Source: Paractinoplanes tereljensis (GTDB lineage: Bacteria > Actinomycetota > Actinomycetes > Mycobacteriales > Micromonosporaceae). From it: a stretch of 64,000 nucleotides of DNA. The position numbers and the translations under genes are program-made. The notes under the pieces are model-generated. The model worked only from the letters and a program-made list of their open reading frames with translations, made no database searches and had not been told where the DNA came from. How positions within the stretch are numbered: the first letter of the stretch is position 1; every line of letters begins with the position of its first letter. Positions 1 to 8,103 of this stretch are shown in pieces. The stretch is from contig NZ_BOMY01000034.1 in the NCBI RefSeq assembly GCF_016862435.1, forward strand, positions 248,001-312,000, given 5' to 3'.

Positions 1-454
1 TATGCCGACCACGCACGCCCCACCGCCCGCGCACGCCCACCGCCGGCACGCACGCTCCATCCCCGATCGCGAGCAGCACCCAGGTTGCCGTCGCGCTACG
101 GACTACCGCGGCCCTGACCAGCTACGACAGCCACCGCCCCGGTGCCCAACGCACACCGCCTGGTGCTCACAGCCCGCCGCCCGGCACCCGAGGCCCGGCA
201 CCCGAGGCCCGCCATCCGGTGCCCGAGGCCCGACCGAGGCCCGGGGCCTGCCATCCGGGGCCCGAGGCCCGCCACCCGGCACCAGATCTAGCTGAGTTGC
301 TGTTCGGACCGGACAGAAGGTCCACAAGATCGCGGCGCTGGTGCACCGCCGCAGAGCGATGCGGACGCTTTGGGCGTTTAGCCGGATGACTTGTCCAGAT
401 GGGGGCCGCCGTGCAGGCATCGATCTTGGATCTGACACCGACGAGCTTCCCGCG
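1..454. other. Stretch without a supportable gene
   Basis: No reading frame here has credible protein character. The only structure is a GC-rich direct-repeat tract (listed separately). The minus-strand transporter ends at its right edge, so this is its downstream flank. Confidence 0.5.
181..285. repeat. Direct repeats of CCCGAGGCCCG
   Basis: The 11-mer CCCGAGGCCCG occurs at 187-197, 201-211, 222-232 and 261-271, with a variant at 233-243. The spacers are also related (GCCATCCGG, GCCACCCGG). It looks like a locally expanded GC-rich minisatellite. No gene reads convincingly through it and no function is apparent. Confidence 0.6.
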
Positions 455-2272
455 TCACCGGGTGCGGAATATCAGGCCGGCGCCGAGAGCGACGACGACC
501 ACCGCGCTGATCAGAGGCAGGTAGCGGGCCCATCGGGCCGGGGCGCCGGTCTGGAAGCGTCCGGACAGCGCTGCAAACGTCCGGGCTCGGACCAGCAGGA
601 CGCCGATGCTGATCAGGACGGCGGCGAGGCCGACGCTGAACGACAGGATCAGCAGCATCCCGACGGCGATGTGACCGAGTCCGACCGCCAGGATCATCAC
701 GCCGAGCGCCTCCGGGCACGGCACCAGCCCACCGGCGACGCCGAGCGCCACCACCGACCCGAGCCCGACTCGCCGCCCAGCCGGGCCAGGTCCGCGGGCA
801 TCTCCCCGATCGTCCCCGTGCTCGTGGCAGCGCTCTGGTTCCTCGTCATGGCTGTGCGCGGGCTCCAGTTCGGAGCTGTGGCCGTCCGCCTGCTCCAGGC
901 CGTGACCGTCGCGGAGCGCAGTCTTCAGGGCGTGACCGTCGCTGTGCGTAAGCACCACGCCCTGGCCAGGTCCGACCGCTGACTTCAGCCCATGGTCATG
1001 GCCGTCCGCTGACTCCGTCCCGCGTCCGTCGCCGTGCGCGAGCTTCGAGCCCCGGCCACGGCTGTGCGCAGGACCCAGGTCATGACCGTGGGTGTGGTCG
1101 TGTCCGTGGCTGTGAGTGTGACCGTGGCCGTGAGTGGGGTCGGGGTGCGAGGACCAGGGCAGAGCGGAGCGGCGCTGCCAGAGCAGGCGCAGGCCCAAGC
1201 CCAGCACCAACAGACCCGAGGTCAGTTCCAGGGCGGGGACCAGGAGGTCTGGCACCGCGAAGTGGCTTGCCAGCAATGCCACCGCGCCGATTGCCAGCAC
1301 CGATGACGTGTGGGTCACGGTTACCGAAACGCCTAGGGCGAGAGCATCACGGACTCGGCCGCCGCTGCCTACCAAGTAGGCCGCCATCATGGTCTTGCCA
1401 TGGCCCGGCGTCAGCGCGTGGAACGCTCCCAGCACCATGGCCAGGCCCAGGGCGGCCGGCGTCAGCCAGATCGAGCGGGACGGGTCCTGCAACATCGACA
1501 GCAAGCGCTCGACGCCCCAGCCGCTGCCGGCCGGCGCGGTGGCCGTCGGCTGTCGCCCGCCGCGCGCCGCCAGGCCCGCCGCCGCAGGTGCCGGAGCCAG
1601 GCCCGTCGCCGCAGGCCCCGCCAGGCCCGTCGCCGCGGGCCCCACCGGGTCTGTCGCTGCAGCGGCCGGCGGGTCAGTCGCCGCGGGTGCCGGGGATTCG
1701 CCGACTGTGAAGACCGTGCGCACCTCGCGCTGGGCCTCGTCGTGATTCTGAGTGCCTACCGTGATGGGGGCGTTCTTCGGGGCCAGGACCACCGCCTCGT
1801 ACTGCGGCTTCGGTGGGATGAAGTCGTTGCGGTAGAACAGCGCGTGGTCACCCACGGCCGGTGACAAGGGGGACGTGGCCGTGACGTGCAGAACTCCGTA
1901 CCCGGCCTTGGTCTGGGGGTAAGTCGGCAGCTCGACCGACGCCAGCGTGAGCGACATCGGGGTCTCATCGATGCGCAGGGTCAGTTTTGCCAGCAGGTGA
2001 GCGGCGTAATCGCGGCCCTCGGCCGACGAGAACTCGCCGTCGCCGTCGGCGTCCAGGGCGGCGATGAAGTCGGGCGCCACCAGCACGCCGGCGGCCAGCA
2101 TTACCTCGACGGTGACGGAGGAGGAAGAAACCGTCACATACGACGTCTGGCGGGAGATGTCCAGCGGGTGTGCCCACGCGGCGGACGCTGGCAGCAGGAT
2201 CAGGGCGATCGCCGCGAAGGACGCCAGGAGCGGCGCCCTCCACGGCCGACGGCCCGGGGCCGTTTTCGTCAT
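455..2272 (-). CDS. NicO/RcnA-type nickel/cobalt transporter with EF-hand and His-rich loop
   Basis: A 605-residue protein with a signal-like N-terminus (about 1-35, cleavage near AWA-HP). It then has an exported domain with a perfect canonical EF-hand loop, D74-x-D76-x-D78-G79...E85, and an Ala/Pro-rich linker (about 195-250). The membrane domain carries the NicO signature HALTPGHGKT (285-294). A cytosolic loop at about 381-486 is very rich in His-Gly/His-Asp pairs and probably binds metal, followed by three more helices. The NicO family moves Ni2+ or Co2+ across the inner membrane; direction cannot be told here. The ATG overlaps the stop of the upstream DUF3500 gene (ATGA), so the two are translationally coupled. 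Assignment is firm for the family, not for the metal. Confidence 0.88.
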   Translation of the reverse strand: MTKTAPGRRPWRAPLLASFAAIALILLPASAAWAHPLDISRQTSYVTVSSSSVTVEVMLAAGVLVAPDFIAALDADGDGEFSSAEGRDYAAHLLAKLTLRIDETPMSLTLASVELPTYPQTKAGYGVLHVTATSPLSPAVGDHALFYRNDFIPPKPQYEAVVLAPKNAPITVGTQNHDEAQREVRTVFTVGESPAPAATDPPAAAATDPVGPAATGLAGPAATGLAPAPAAAGLAARGGRQPTATAPAGSGWGVERLLSMLQDPSRSIWLTPAALGLAMVLGAFHALTPGHGKTMMAAYLVGSGGRVRDALALGVSVTVTHTSSVLAIGAVALLASHFAVPDLLVPALELTSGLLVLGLGLRLLWQRRSALPWSSHPDPTHGHGHTHSHGHDHTHGHDLGPAHSRGRGSKLAHGDGRGTESADGHDHGLKSAVGPGQGVVLTHSDGHALKTALRDGHGLEQADGHSSELEPAHSHDEEPERCHEHGDDRGDARGPGPAGRRVGLGSVVALGVAGGLVPCPEALGVMILAVGLGHIAVGMLLILSFSVGLAAVLISIGVLLVRARTFAALSGRFQTGAPARWARYLPLISAVVVVALGAGLIFRTR

Positions 2273-3318
2273 CCGGTGATCGCTGCGCCGTAGTCGTTCT
2301 GCGGGTCGCGGTAGATGCCGTGGATGTGGTTCGCGGCGGTACCGCCCATCGCCTGCGGGGAGTACTCGATGATCACTCGCGGGCCGGTGACCCGGAAGTA
2401 GGAGTTGCCCGCGCTGGTCTGCGGGCCGTACCAGGCGAAGTAGGTCTGGTCCAAGGTCGCCTGGATCTCGGCCAGGCGGCCGGCCGCGTCCTCGGTGTTG
2501 ACCAGATTTGCATAACCGCTGATCAGGGTTAACAGCTGGGTCTTCTGCGCGGCGGTGAGCGCCGAGCCGGCGATGCCCTCGTAGGACGGTGCCCGGCTGT
2601 CCTGGCCGGGACCATAGAGCAGATCGATGTAGGTGCTCCCCCGCACCGCCTGCGCCTTCTGCGCCGTCGTGAGCGAGCTGAGCAGGGCGTACGCCGAGGT
2701 CCAGATGTCGCCGAGCGGCTTCACGGTGGCGCCGCTGCTGGTGTAACTGGCCGGCTGGGCGCCGATGAAGCTCGGATAGAGGGCCACCTCGGTGCCGGAG
2801 ATCGTGGCGTTGACGGTCACGTGGTGGCCGCCCCACTGCCACTGCCACGGGGTGGTCGCGGACGGGGTGCCGATCAGCGCGATCCAGTAGTACTGCTGGC
2901 CGTACTGCAGGCCACCACCACTGGCGAGCTGGTCGTCGGCGGCCCATTCTTGCCGGACCCGGGTGTAACCGGCCGGGCTGAGGGTGACCTGCATGACCGC
3001 CAGCCAGGCGTTCTTCTGGGCGGTGGTGAGGTTGCCCCACATCAGACCGGACCGGGTGTAGAGACCCTGCGGCAGGTTGGACCACTTCTTCTTCTGGGTG
3101 GTGTTGGTCCAGGCGAACTGCACCGCGGTCTTCTGCGCGGCGGTGAGGGTGGCGAGGAACGCGTTGGTGGCGGCGACGATCGCCGGGGTGGTGTCGGCCA
3201 CCGCCGCGGCCGTCACCGCCTCGGAGGCCGGAGTGGACGCGAAGGCGCTGGTGGTGGCGCCTCCGGTGACCAGCGCGAGGGTCACGCCGGTGGCGATGAG
3301 AGCGGATCTTCTTCGCAC
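2269..3318 (-). CDS. Secreted DUF3500 family protein
   Basis: A 349-residue protein starting at a GTG with a GAAGGG ribosome site about 9 nt upstream. Residues 1 to about 30 form a typical Sec signal peptide (basic start, hydrophobic core, Ala-rich cleavage region). The body is rich in Trp and Gln and repeats a motif of the type LTAAQK at least five times, which is characteristic of DUF3500 proteins, whose function is unknown. It is the first gene of a two-gene operon with the nickel/cobalt transporter, which suggests but does not prove an extracellular role linked to metal uptake or export. An upstream in-frame extension exists but lacks a ribosome site and would hide the signal peptide. Confidence 0.82.
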   Translation of the reverse strand: MRRRSALIATGVTLALVTGGATTSAFASTPASEAVTAAAVADTTPAIVAATNAFLATLTAAQKTAVQFAWTNTTQKKKWSNLPQGLYTRSGLMWGNLTTAQKNAWLAVMQVTLSPAGYTRVRQEWAADDQLASGGGLQYGQQYYWIALIGTPSATTPWQWQWGGHHVTVNATISGTEVALYPSFIGAQPASYTSSGATVKPLGDIWTSAYALLSSLTTAQKAQAVRGSTYIDLLYGPGQDSRAPSYEGIAGSALTAAQKTQLLTLISGYANLVNTEDAAGRLAEIQATLDQTYFAWYGPQTSAGNSYFRVTGPRVIIEYSPQAMGGTAANHIHGIYRDPQNDYGAAITG

Positions 3319-3700
3319 GTGGGATGGCCCTTCGGACGAGGAAACGCATTCATGATGGTGAATGCAGGTCCGACAATATTCCGTTTCGGCGGCCACGCAA
3401 GTGCCGATTTCCATAGCGGTCACTACATACTTCCTGTGCGCAGGCTGTGCGCCTGACCAGCGTAAATGCAAAGGCAAACATCAAATAAAACGGCCTTGAG
3501 GCGTACGCCTAAAAGCGGCACCCAAGCCCTCGTGAATGCGCAGGTAACCAATTCTCGGACGCTATTAAAACGAGCGGCGACGCCGCCACTGACCTGCACA
3601 CATGCTTTTCTGCACGGACAGAGCGCGGGCGGAGCGCAGCCGGGACCGAGCGGCGGCCACAATGGACGACAAGATTGTCGATAATCCTGTCGGCGGAGTC
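3319..3700. other. Intergenic region upstream of DUF3500 operon
   Basis: About 380 bases, less GC-rich than the flanks and with no convincing gene. It must hold the promoter of the minus-strand DUF3500-NicO operon. It also holds the downstream end of the AfsR-like gene. A small inverted repeat (CGACAA/TTGTCG, 3667-3680) lies near the AfsR stop, but its loop is too short for a good terminator. Confidence 0.4.
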
Positions 3701-6565
3701 CTAGATAATGCGGTCCAGGCGGTCGGCCGGCGTCACCTGATGGCCGACCGCGGGCAGCAGTGCGTCGGCCGCCGCGGCGAGGACGCCGGCCGCGAGGTGG
3801 TCGCCGGCGGCGGCGTGCCGGCGGGCGAGGGCGTCCAGGGTGAGCAACTCGACCTCGTGGTCACCGGCCGCCCGGGCCGCGGCGAGCACCCGCTCGAGTG
3901 CGGGCCGGTCGTCGTCGAGGGCCGCGATCATCTGCGCGGAGAGCAGGTCCCCGTCGCCGCCGCCGGCCGTCTCGTACCAGCCCCGGGCGGTACCCAGCTC
4001 GGCCCGGCACTCGTCGAGGCGGCCCAGCGCGCGCAGCACCCGGGCCCGGCGGGTGCGGGCGAAGGCGGCGCCCCGCAGCTCCCCCACCGATTCGGCGGTC
4101 GCGGCCGCCCGGTCCAGGGTCTCCAGGGCTTCCGGCAGCATGCCGTTCTGCTGCTGCGCCCGCCCGAGGTTAGCCAGGTGCAGCGCCTCGGCGGCGGCAA
4201 ACCCCAGCCGGTGGGCACCGGAAGCGGCCCGGGCCAGGTGATCGACCGCTGCGGGGTACGCGTGTCCAGCCTGAGCCAGCCCGCCGAGCAGGGCCTCAGC
4301 GTGACTGAGCACCCAGGCGTCGCCGAGCGGGGTCAGCAGCCGCAGCGCGTCCTCGCAGGCGGCCGCCGCCTGGGCAACCTCCCCGAGTGCGGTCCGCGCC
4401 CAGGCCTCCAGCAGCCAGGCAGCGCCGAGTTCCCAGCCGGCGGCGAACGGCCGGAACTCACCCAGCGCCACCAGCGCCTCGGCGGGCCGGCCTTGCTGGC
4501 TGTGCAGAAACGCCTGAAACAGCAGCGTCCGGGGCAGCGGCGAGATCGCCCGAGCGGCGGCCACATCGGCAAAGGCCCGCTCAAGGTCACCGCCGGACGC
4601 CTCGAACCAGCTGGCGAACAGCAGCGCATCCACTCGGTCCTCGGCCGCAGAGCCCGGCGCGGAGGCTGCCAGACCCGGCGCGGAGTCCGCGGCGGCGAGC
4701 ATCGAACGGCTGCGGGCCGCGGCGGCCGCGCCGGCTCCCAGGAAGATCCAGGCCCAGCCGAATCCGTTGACGATCCGGAGGCCGAGCGCCGGGTCGTGGT
4801 CAAGGGTCCAGGTCACGGCCGCGTCGAGGTTCGCGCGTTCGCGGCGGGCGAAGTCCAGATGCGACGCCTGCTCCGGACCGCGGAGGCCCGCCGCCGCTCG
4901 CCCGGCGGCGGACGCGTACCAGGCGGCATGCGCGGACGCTGCGACCGAGGTCAGCCCGGCGTCCGTCAACCGCTCCGCGCCGAAGGCCCGCACGCTGTCG
5001 AGGAGCCGATAGCGCACCGACCCATCCCCGATGTCCGCGAACGCCAGCGACCGGTCGACCAGCCGGTCCAGCACGTCCAAGGCCGCCGCCCGGGGCACCG
5101 ACAGTTCCCCGAGCACCTGTTCGACGGCAGGGAGCGGTGCACCTCCGGCGAACACCGACAGCGCCCACAACCCGCGTTGATCGTCGGGAAAGAGCAGGTC
5201 GTAGCTCCACCCGATGGCCGCATGCAGGGTGCGCTGCCGAGCCGGCCGCCGCCCATGAGGGTCGCGCAGCACGGCGAACCGGTCGTCGAGCCGCCGCGCG
5301 ATCTCCGGCACCGGCAGCGCCTTGGTGCGCGCCGCGGCAAGCTCGATGGCGAGCGGCAACCCGTCCAGTCGCCGGATCACCCCGCCGACGTCCTCGTCGG
5401 CCGCGATCCGGCGGTGCCGCCCGGCCCGCTCCCGGAACAGCGTGGCGGCAGCGTCCGGCGGCAACGGTTCCAGCGTGTACGTGATCTCGCCGTCCAGCCC
5501 GAGCGGTACCTGGCTGGTGGCGAGCAGCGTGACCCCCGGTGCCGCCCCGAGAATGCTCTCCACCACGGGAGCAAGAGCCAAGACCAGGTGTTCGCAGTTG
5601 TCCAGCAGCACCAGGCCCTGCAGCCCGCGCAGCCGGTCGAGCACCATCGCCGGGGTGGCTTCGGCAATCGCGAACGCCTCCCCGACGGCCGCCCAGACCG
5701 ACCCGGCCGTGTCGAGCCGCACCAGCCACCCACCCGAGCCGCGAGCCACCTCGACGGCGAGCCGGGTCTTGCCGACCCCGGCCGGCCCGACGACGGTGAC
5801 CAGCCGCGACCCGGCCAGGAGCCCGGCCACCGCGGTCAGGTCGCCCTCCCGCCCGATCAGCGACGACGACAGCGCCGGCAGGTTGCCGGGCGCCAGCGCC
5901 GCGTCCTGCACCAGGATCTGCCGTTCCAGAGCCCGCAGCAGAGGCCCCGGATCGACGCCGAGTTCGTCGGCCAGCACGGTCCGCGCCCGCCGGAACGTGG
6001 CCAAAGCGTCCCCCTGCCGGCCGTCCCGGTAGAGCGCGGTGATCAGCAGCCGCCACAGCTCCTCGCGCAGCGGATGGGCGGCGACCAGGGCTTCGAGCTC
6101 GCCGACCACGGCACCGTCGAGCCGAACCGCGAACGACAGCTCGGCCAGCCGCAGGCGCGCGTCGGCGAGCCGGGCCCGCCACGGCTGCACCCAGGCCCCC
6201 TCCCCCGCGTCCGGCAGGATCTCGTCACCGGCGAACAGCGCCAGCCCGGCGACCGCGTCCGGGTCGGCCAGCACCCGCAGGGCATCCACCTCACCGGGCG
6301 CCACGTGCAGGGTGTAACCGAGCGCGTCCCCGCTGACCAGGCCCGGATCGCCGAGGACCCGGCGCAGCTTGGACACCTTGGCCTGCAGCGCGTTGGGGCT
6401 GGCCGCGCCGTCCCACAGGTCCTCGATCAGTGCCGCGGCCCGGACCGGCCGGCCGGCCTCGAGGGCGAGCCGGATCAGCACCTCGGTCGTCTTCCCGCTC
6501 GGCACCGCCACGGGCACGCCGTCACGGCGTACCGAAAGAGGCCCCAGGACCGCGACCGTCAGCAC
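3701..6565 (-). CDS. AfsR/SARP-family transcriptional regulator (BTAD, NB-ARC, TPR)
   Basis: A 954-residue regulator. An OmpR-type winged helix fills about residues 1-90, a bacterial transcriptional activator domain about 95-235, an NB-ARC ATPase about 240-540 with P-loop GPAGVGKTR and Walker B LVLLDNCEHL, and the Ala-rich rest is TPR-like. This is the architecture of AfsR, a global activator of secondary metabolism in Streptomyces that binds direct repeats near -35 elements. Four 11-bp direct repeats lie in the 81-bp gap to the divergent gene at 6647 and are the obvious binding site. No antibiotic cluster is visible beside it. The target is likely the divergent operon and its own promoter. 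Confidence 0.9.
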   Translation of the reverse strand: MLTVAVLGPLSVRRDGVPVAVPSGKTTEVLIRLALEAGRPVRAAALIEDLWDGAASPNALQAKVSKLRRVLGDPGLVSGDALGYTLHVAPGEVDALRVLADPDAVAGLALFAGDEILPDAGEGAWVQPWRARLADARLRLAELSFAVRLDGAVVGELEALVAAHPLREELWRLLITALYRDGRQGDALATFRRARTVLADELGVDPGPLLRALERQILVQDAALAPGNLPALSSSLIGREGDLTAVAGLLAGSRLVTVVGPAGVGKTRLAVEVARGSGGWLVRLDTAGSVWAAVGEAFAIAEATPAMVLDRLRGLQGLVLLDNCEHLVLALAPVVESILGAAPGVTLLATSQVPLGLDGEITYTLEPLPPDAAATLFRERAGRHRRIAADEDVGGVIRRLDGLPLAIELAAARTKALPVPEIARRLDDRFAVLRDPHGRRPARQRTLHAAIGWSYDLLFPDDQRGLWALSVFAGGAPLPAVEQVLGELSVPRAAALDVLDRLVDRSLAFADIGDGSVRYRLLDSVRAFGAERLTDAGLTSVAASAHAAWYASAAGRAAAGLRGPEQASHLDFARRERANLDAAVTWTLDHDPALGLRIVNGFGWAWIFLGAGAAAAARSRSMLAAADSAPGLAASAPGSAAEDRVDALLFASWFEASGGDLERAFADVAAARAISPLPRTLLFQAFLHSQQGRPAEALVALGEFRPFAAGWELGAAWLLEAWARTALGEVAQAAAACEDALRLLTPLGDAWVLSHAEALLGGLAQAGHAYPAAVDHLARAASGAHRLGFAAAEALHLANLGRAQQQNGMLPEALETLDRAAATAESVGELRGAAFARTRRARVLRALGRLDECRAELGTARGWYETAGGGDGDLLSAQMIAALDDDRPALERVLAAARAAGDHEVELLTLDALARRHAAAGDHLAAGVLAAAADALLPAVGHQVTPADRLDRII

Positions 6566-6587
6566 TGACGCAGCCTAAATCGGCGGC

Positions 6588-6628
6588 GTCAGCCGCGCGT
6601 CAGCCGCGCGTCAGCCGCGCGTCAGCCG
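6588..6628. promoter_or_regulatory. Four 11-bp-phased direct repeats, probable SARP operator
   Basis: GTCAGCC starts at 6588, 6599, 6610 and 6621, exactly 11 bp apart; the first three continue as GCGC. SARP/AfsR proteins bind heptamer direct repeats spaced one helical turn. The array sits between the AfsR-like gene (start 6565, minus) and the plus-strand operon starting at 6647. Confidence 0.6.
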
Positions 6629-6646
6629 AAGCGGCGAGAGTGCCCC

Positions 6647-6889
6647 ATGACCGAACCGGATGACCCCGCCGCCCTGGTCGAGACCGCGTTGCGGCTGCTC
6701 GCCCGGGCGAAGGCAGCGGCAACGACGCCGCGGGACCGGCAGACGGTGGCGATCGCGACGGCGTACCTGGCGGGTGACCTCGACCGGGTCGACGTGCTCG
6801 CCCGGGACCACCTCGCCGACCACCCCGGCAACGAACTGGTCGCCCGCATCGCGGGCATTGCCCGTACCCCTGGAAAGGAATTCTCATGA
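6647..6889 (+). CDS. Small hypothetical protein (80 aa)
   Basis: I do not recognise the family. It is an 80-residue, mostly helical, soluble sequence with an acidic N-terminus and a helix-turn-helix-like or TPR-like spacing of Ala and Leu. It starts 19 bp after the AfsR-type repeats and its stop overlaps the ATG of the next gene (ATGA), so it is the first gene of a coupled operon and the likely direct target of the divergent regulator. High-GC codon pattern supports it as real. Confidence 0.6.
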   Translation: MTEPDDPAALVETALRLLARAKAAATTPRDRQTVAIATAYLAGDLDRVDVLARDHLADHPGNELVARIAGIARTPGKEFS

Positions 6890-7528
6890 ACCGCAAGCTG
6901 ACCGCCGTGCTGTTGATCGTCGCGGCCGTGCTCACCAACCTTGCCTTCACCGCCCTGGGCAGCGTCTTCAACTACCCGGACATCCTCAAGGAGCCGACCG
7001 ACGTCATCCTCACGGCCTTCGTCGCGAATGAGACAAAAGTCGTCGGCTGGTTCGTGGTGCTCACGCTCTCGGCGGCGCTGTTCGCGCCGATCGCCATCGG
7101 CGTCGGCCGGTTGGCCGCCGGCCGGGCGATGCGCCTCGCGGTGCCGGTCGGCATCGGCGCGGCGGTGGTCCAGGTGGTGGGTCTGTCGCGGTGGTTCGTC
7201 CTGGTTCCGGGGTACGCCGCGGACGGTGACCGGGACTCGTTCGAGACCGCCCACCACGTGCTCGGCACCCTGATCGGCGAGACCCTCGGTTACGCGCTGA
7301 CCGCCGCCTGGACGCTGCTGGTGCTGGCCGCGCTGGGCCGCAGGTTCGTGGTTCCCGGTCCTGGGCGGGGTCTCGGCGGTGCTGATCGCCACCGGGGTGG
7401 TGTCGCCGCTGGGTGTGCCGGGGGTCGACTTCCTCAACTTCATCGGGTACGTGCTGTGGAGCGTCTGGCTGGTCGCCTTCGCGGTGCGCCTGGTGTGGAC
7501 GCGCAAGCCGGTCGGGGTGCCGGCATGA
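6886..7528 (+). pseudogene. DUF4386-like membrane protein, frameshifted
   Basis: The first about 155 residues have several hydrophobic helices (after the start, about 50-70, 80-100 and 120-150) resembling DUF4386 membrane proteins. Around 7345-7352 the frame is lost. Skipping one base restores a good C-terminus, with VSAVLIATGVVSPLG and later FLNFIGYVLWSVWL, which ends at a TGA (7526-7528) overlapping the next ATG. Unrepaired, the frame runs on through Arg/Gly-rich nonsense and happens to enter the downstream epimerase frame, giving an artificial 392-residue fusion. Either a true frameshift mutation or a sequencing error. The repaired protein would be 213 residues, a normal length for the family. 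Confidence 0.75.
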
Positions 7529-8064
7529 GCCATGTCATCTTCGGCACGGGCGCGGTCGGGCTGGCCACCATGGAAGCTCTGCGGCGGCGGGGCGAACAGG
7601 TCACCATGGTCAACCGGTCGGGTGCGGCGCCCGTACCCGCCGGGGTCAAGATTGTCGGCGGAAACGCCGCCGACCAGGCCTTCACCGCGCGGGTCGCCCG
7701 CGGCGCAGCCGTGGTCCATCAGACCCTCAACCCGCCCTACGACCGCTGGGTGCAGGAATTCCCGGCCTTGCAGGCCGGCGTCCTGGCCGCGGCCGTCGCC
7801 AACGACGCCCGGCTGGTCAGCATGGAAAACGTCTACATGTACGGGCGGGCGAACGGCCTTCCGTTGACCGAGGACCGGGCCTACGACGCACACACCCGCA
7901 AGGGCAGGTTGCGCGGCGAGATGTCCCGGGCGTTGCTGGCCGAGATGAAGTACCTGTTCGAAGAGCCGTTCGTGGTGAAAAGCGACAAGATCCACGAAAA
8001 GCTGGGGGTACGGGCGACGCCGGCCGAGGAGGCCCTGACCGCGACGCTCGCCGGTCACCGGTGA
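7525..8064 (+). CDS. NAD(P)-dependent epimerase-like protein, internally deleted
   Basis: The 179-residue product begins with a Rossmann dinucleotide-binding motif (FGTGAVG) and continues like atypical NAD-dependent epimerases through MENVYMYG. It then jumps from LLA directly to the family's C-terminal strand and helix (EMKYLFEEPFVV to TPAEEAL). Relatives have about 310-330 residues, so some 130 central residues are missing in frame, including much of the substrate domain. The product is probably inactive. Its ATG overlaps the stop of the frameshifted DUF4386 gene, so the operon appears to be decaying under the divergent AfsR-like regulator. Confidence 0.75.
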   Translation: MSHVIFGTGAVGLATMEALRRRGEQVTMVNRSGAAPVPAGVKIVGGNAADQAFTARVARGAAVVHQTLNPPYDRWVQEFPALQAGVLAAAVANDARLVSMENVYMYGRANGLPLTEDRAYDAHTRKGRLRGEMSRALLAEMKYLFEEPFVVKSDKIHEKLGVRATPAEEALTATLAGHR

Positions 8065-8081
8065 AGGGTTGACTGTTCACC
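8053..8081 (+). promoter_or_regulatory. PHO-box-like repeats before PhoX
   Basis: GGTCACC (8053-8059) and GTTCACC (8075-8081) match the PhoP direct-repeat unit of Streptomyces and are 22 bp apart, two 11-bp units; the middle unit is degenerate. They lie just upstream of the PhoX-type phosphatase start at 8104. The first unit overlaps the end of the epimerase gene. Confidence 0.45.
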
Positions 8082-8103
8082 TGACGGGTCGAGCCTGACA
8101 GTC

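Noticed and set aside
103..438. 111-codon minus-strand reading frame
   Set aside because: It runs through the CCCGAGGCCCG repeats, is Arg/Pro/Gly-rich, and has no ribosome site or family likeness.
3423..3662. 79-codon minus-strand frame upstream of DUF3500
   Set aside because: No ribosome site and no similarity; it occupies what should be the promoter.
3667..3680. CGACAA/TTGTCG inverted repeat as terminator of the AfsR-like gene
   Set aside because: The loop would be only 2 nt and there is no T tract, so it is not a credible terminator.
3602..6568. Long plus-strand frame opposite the AfsR-like gene
   Set aside because: It is a shadow of the minus-strand gene created by high GC; Arg/Gly/Gln-rich and without domains.
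6886..8064. 392-residue fusion of DUF4386 and epimerase
   Set aside because: The joining 55 residues are out-of-frame junk; a one-base shift restores two overlapping separate genes.
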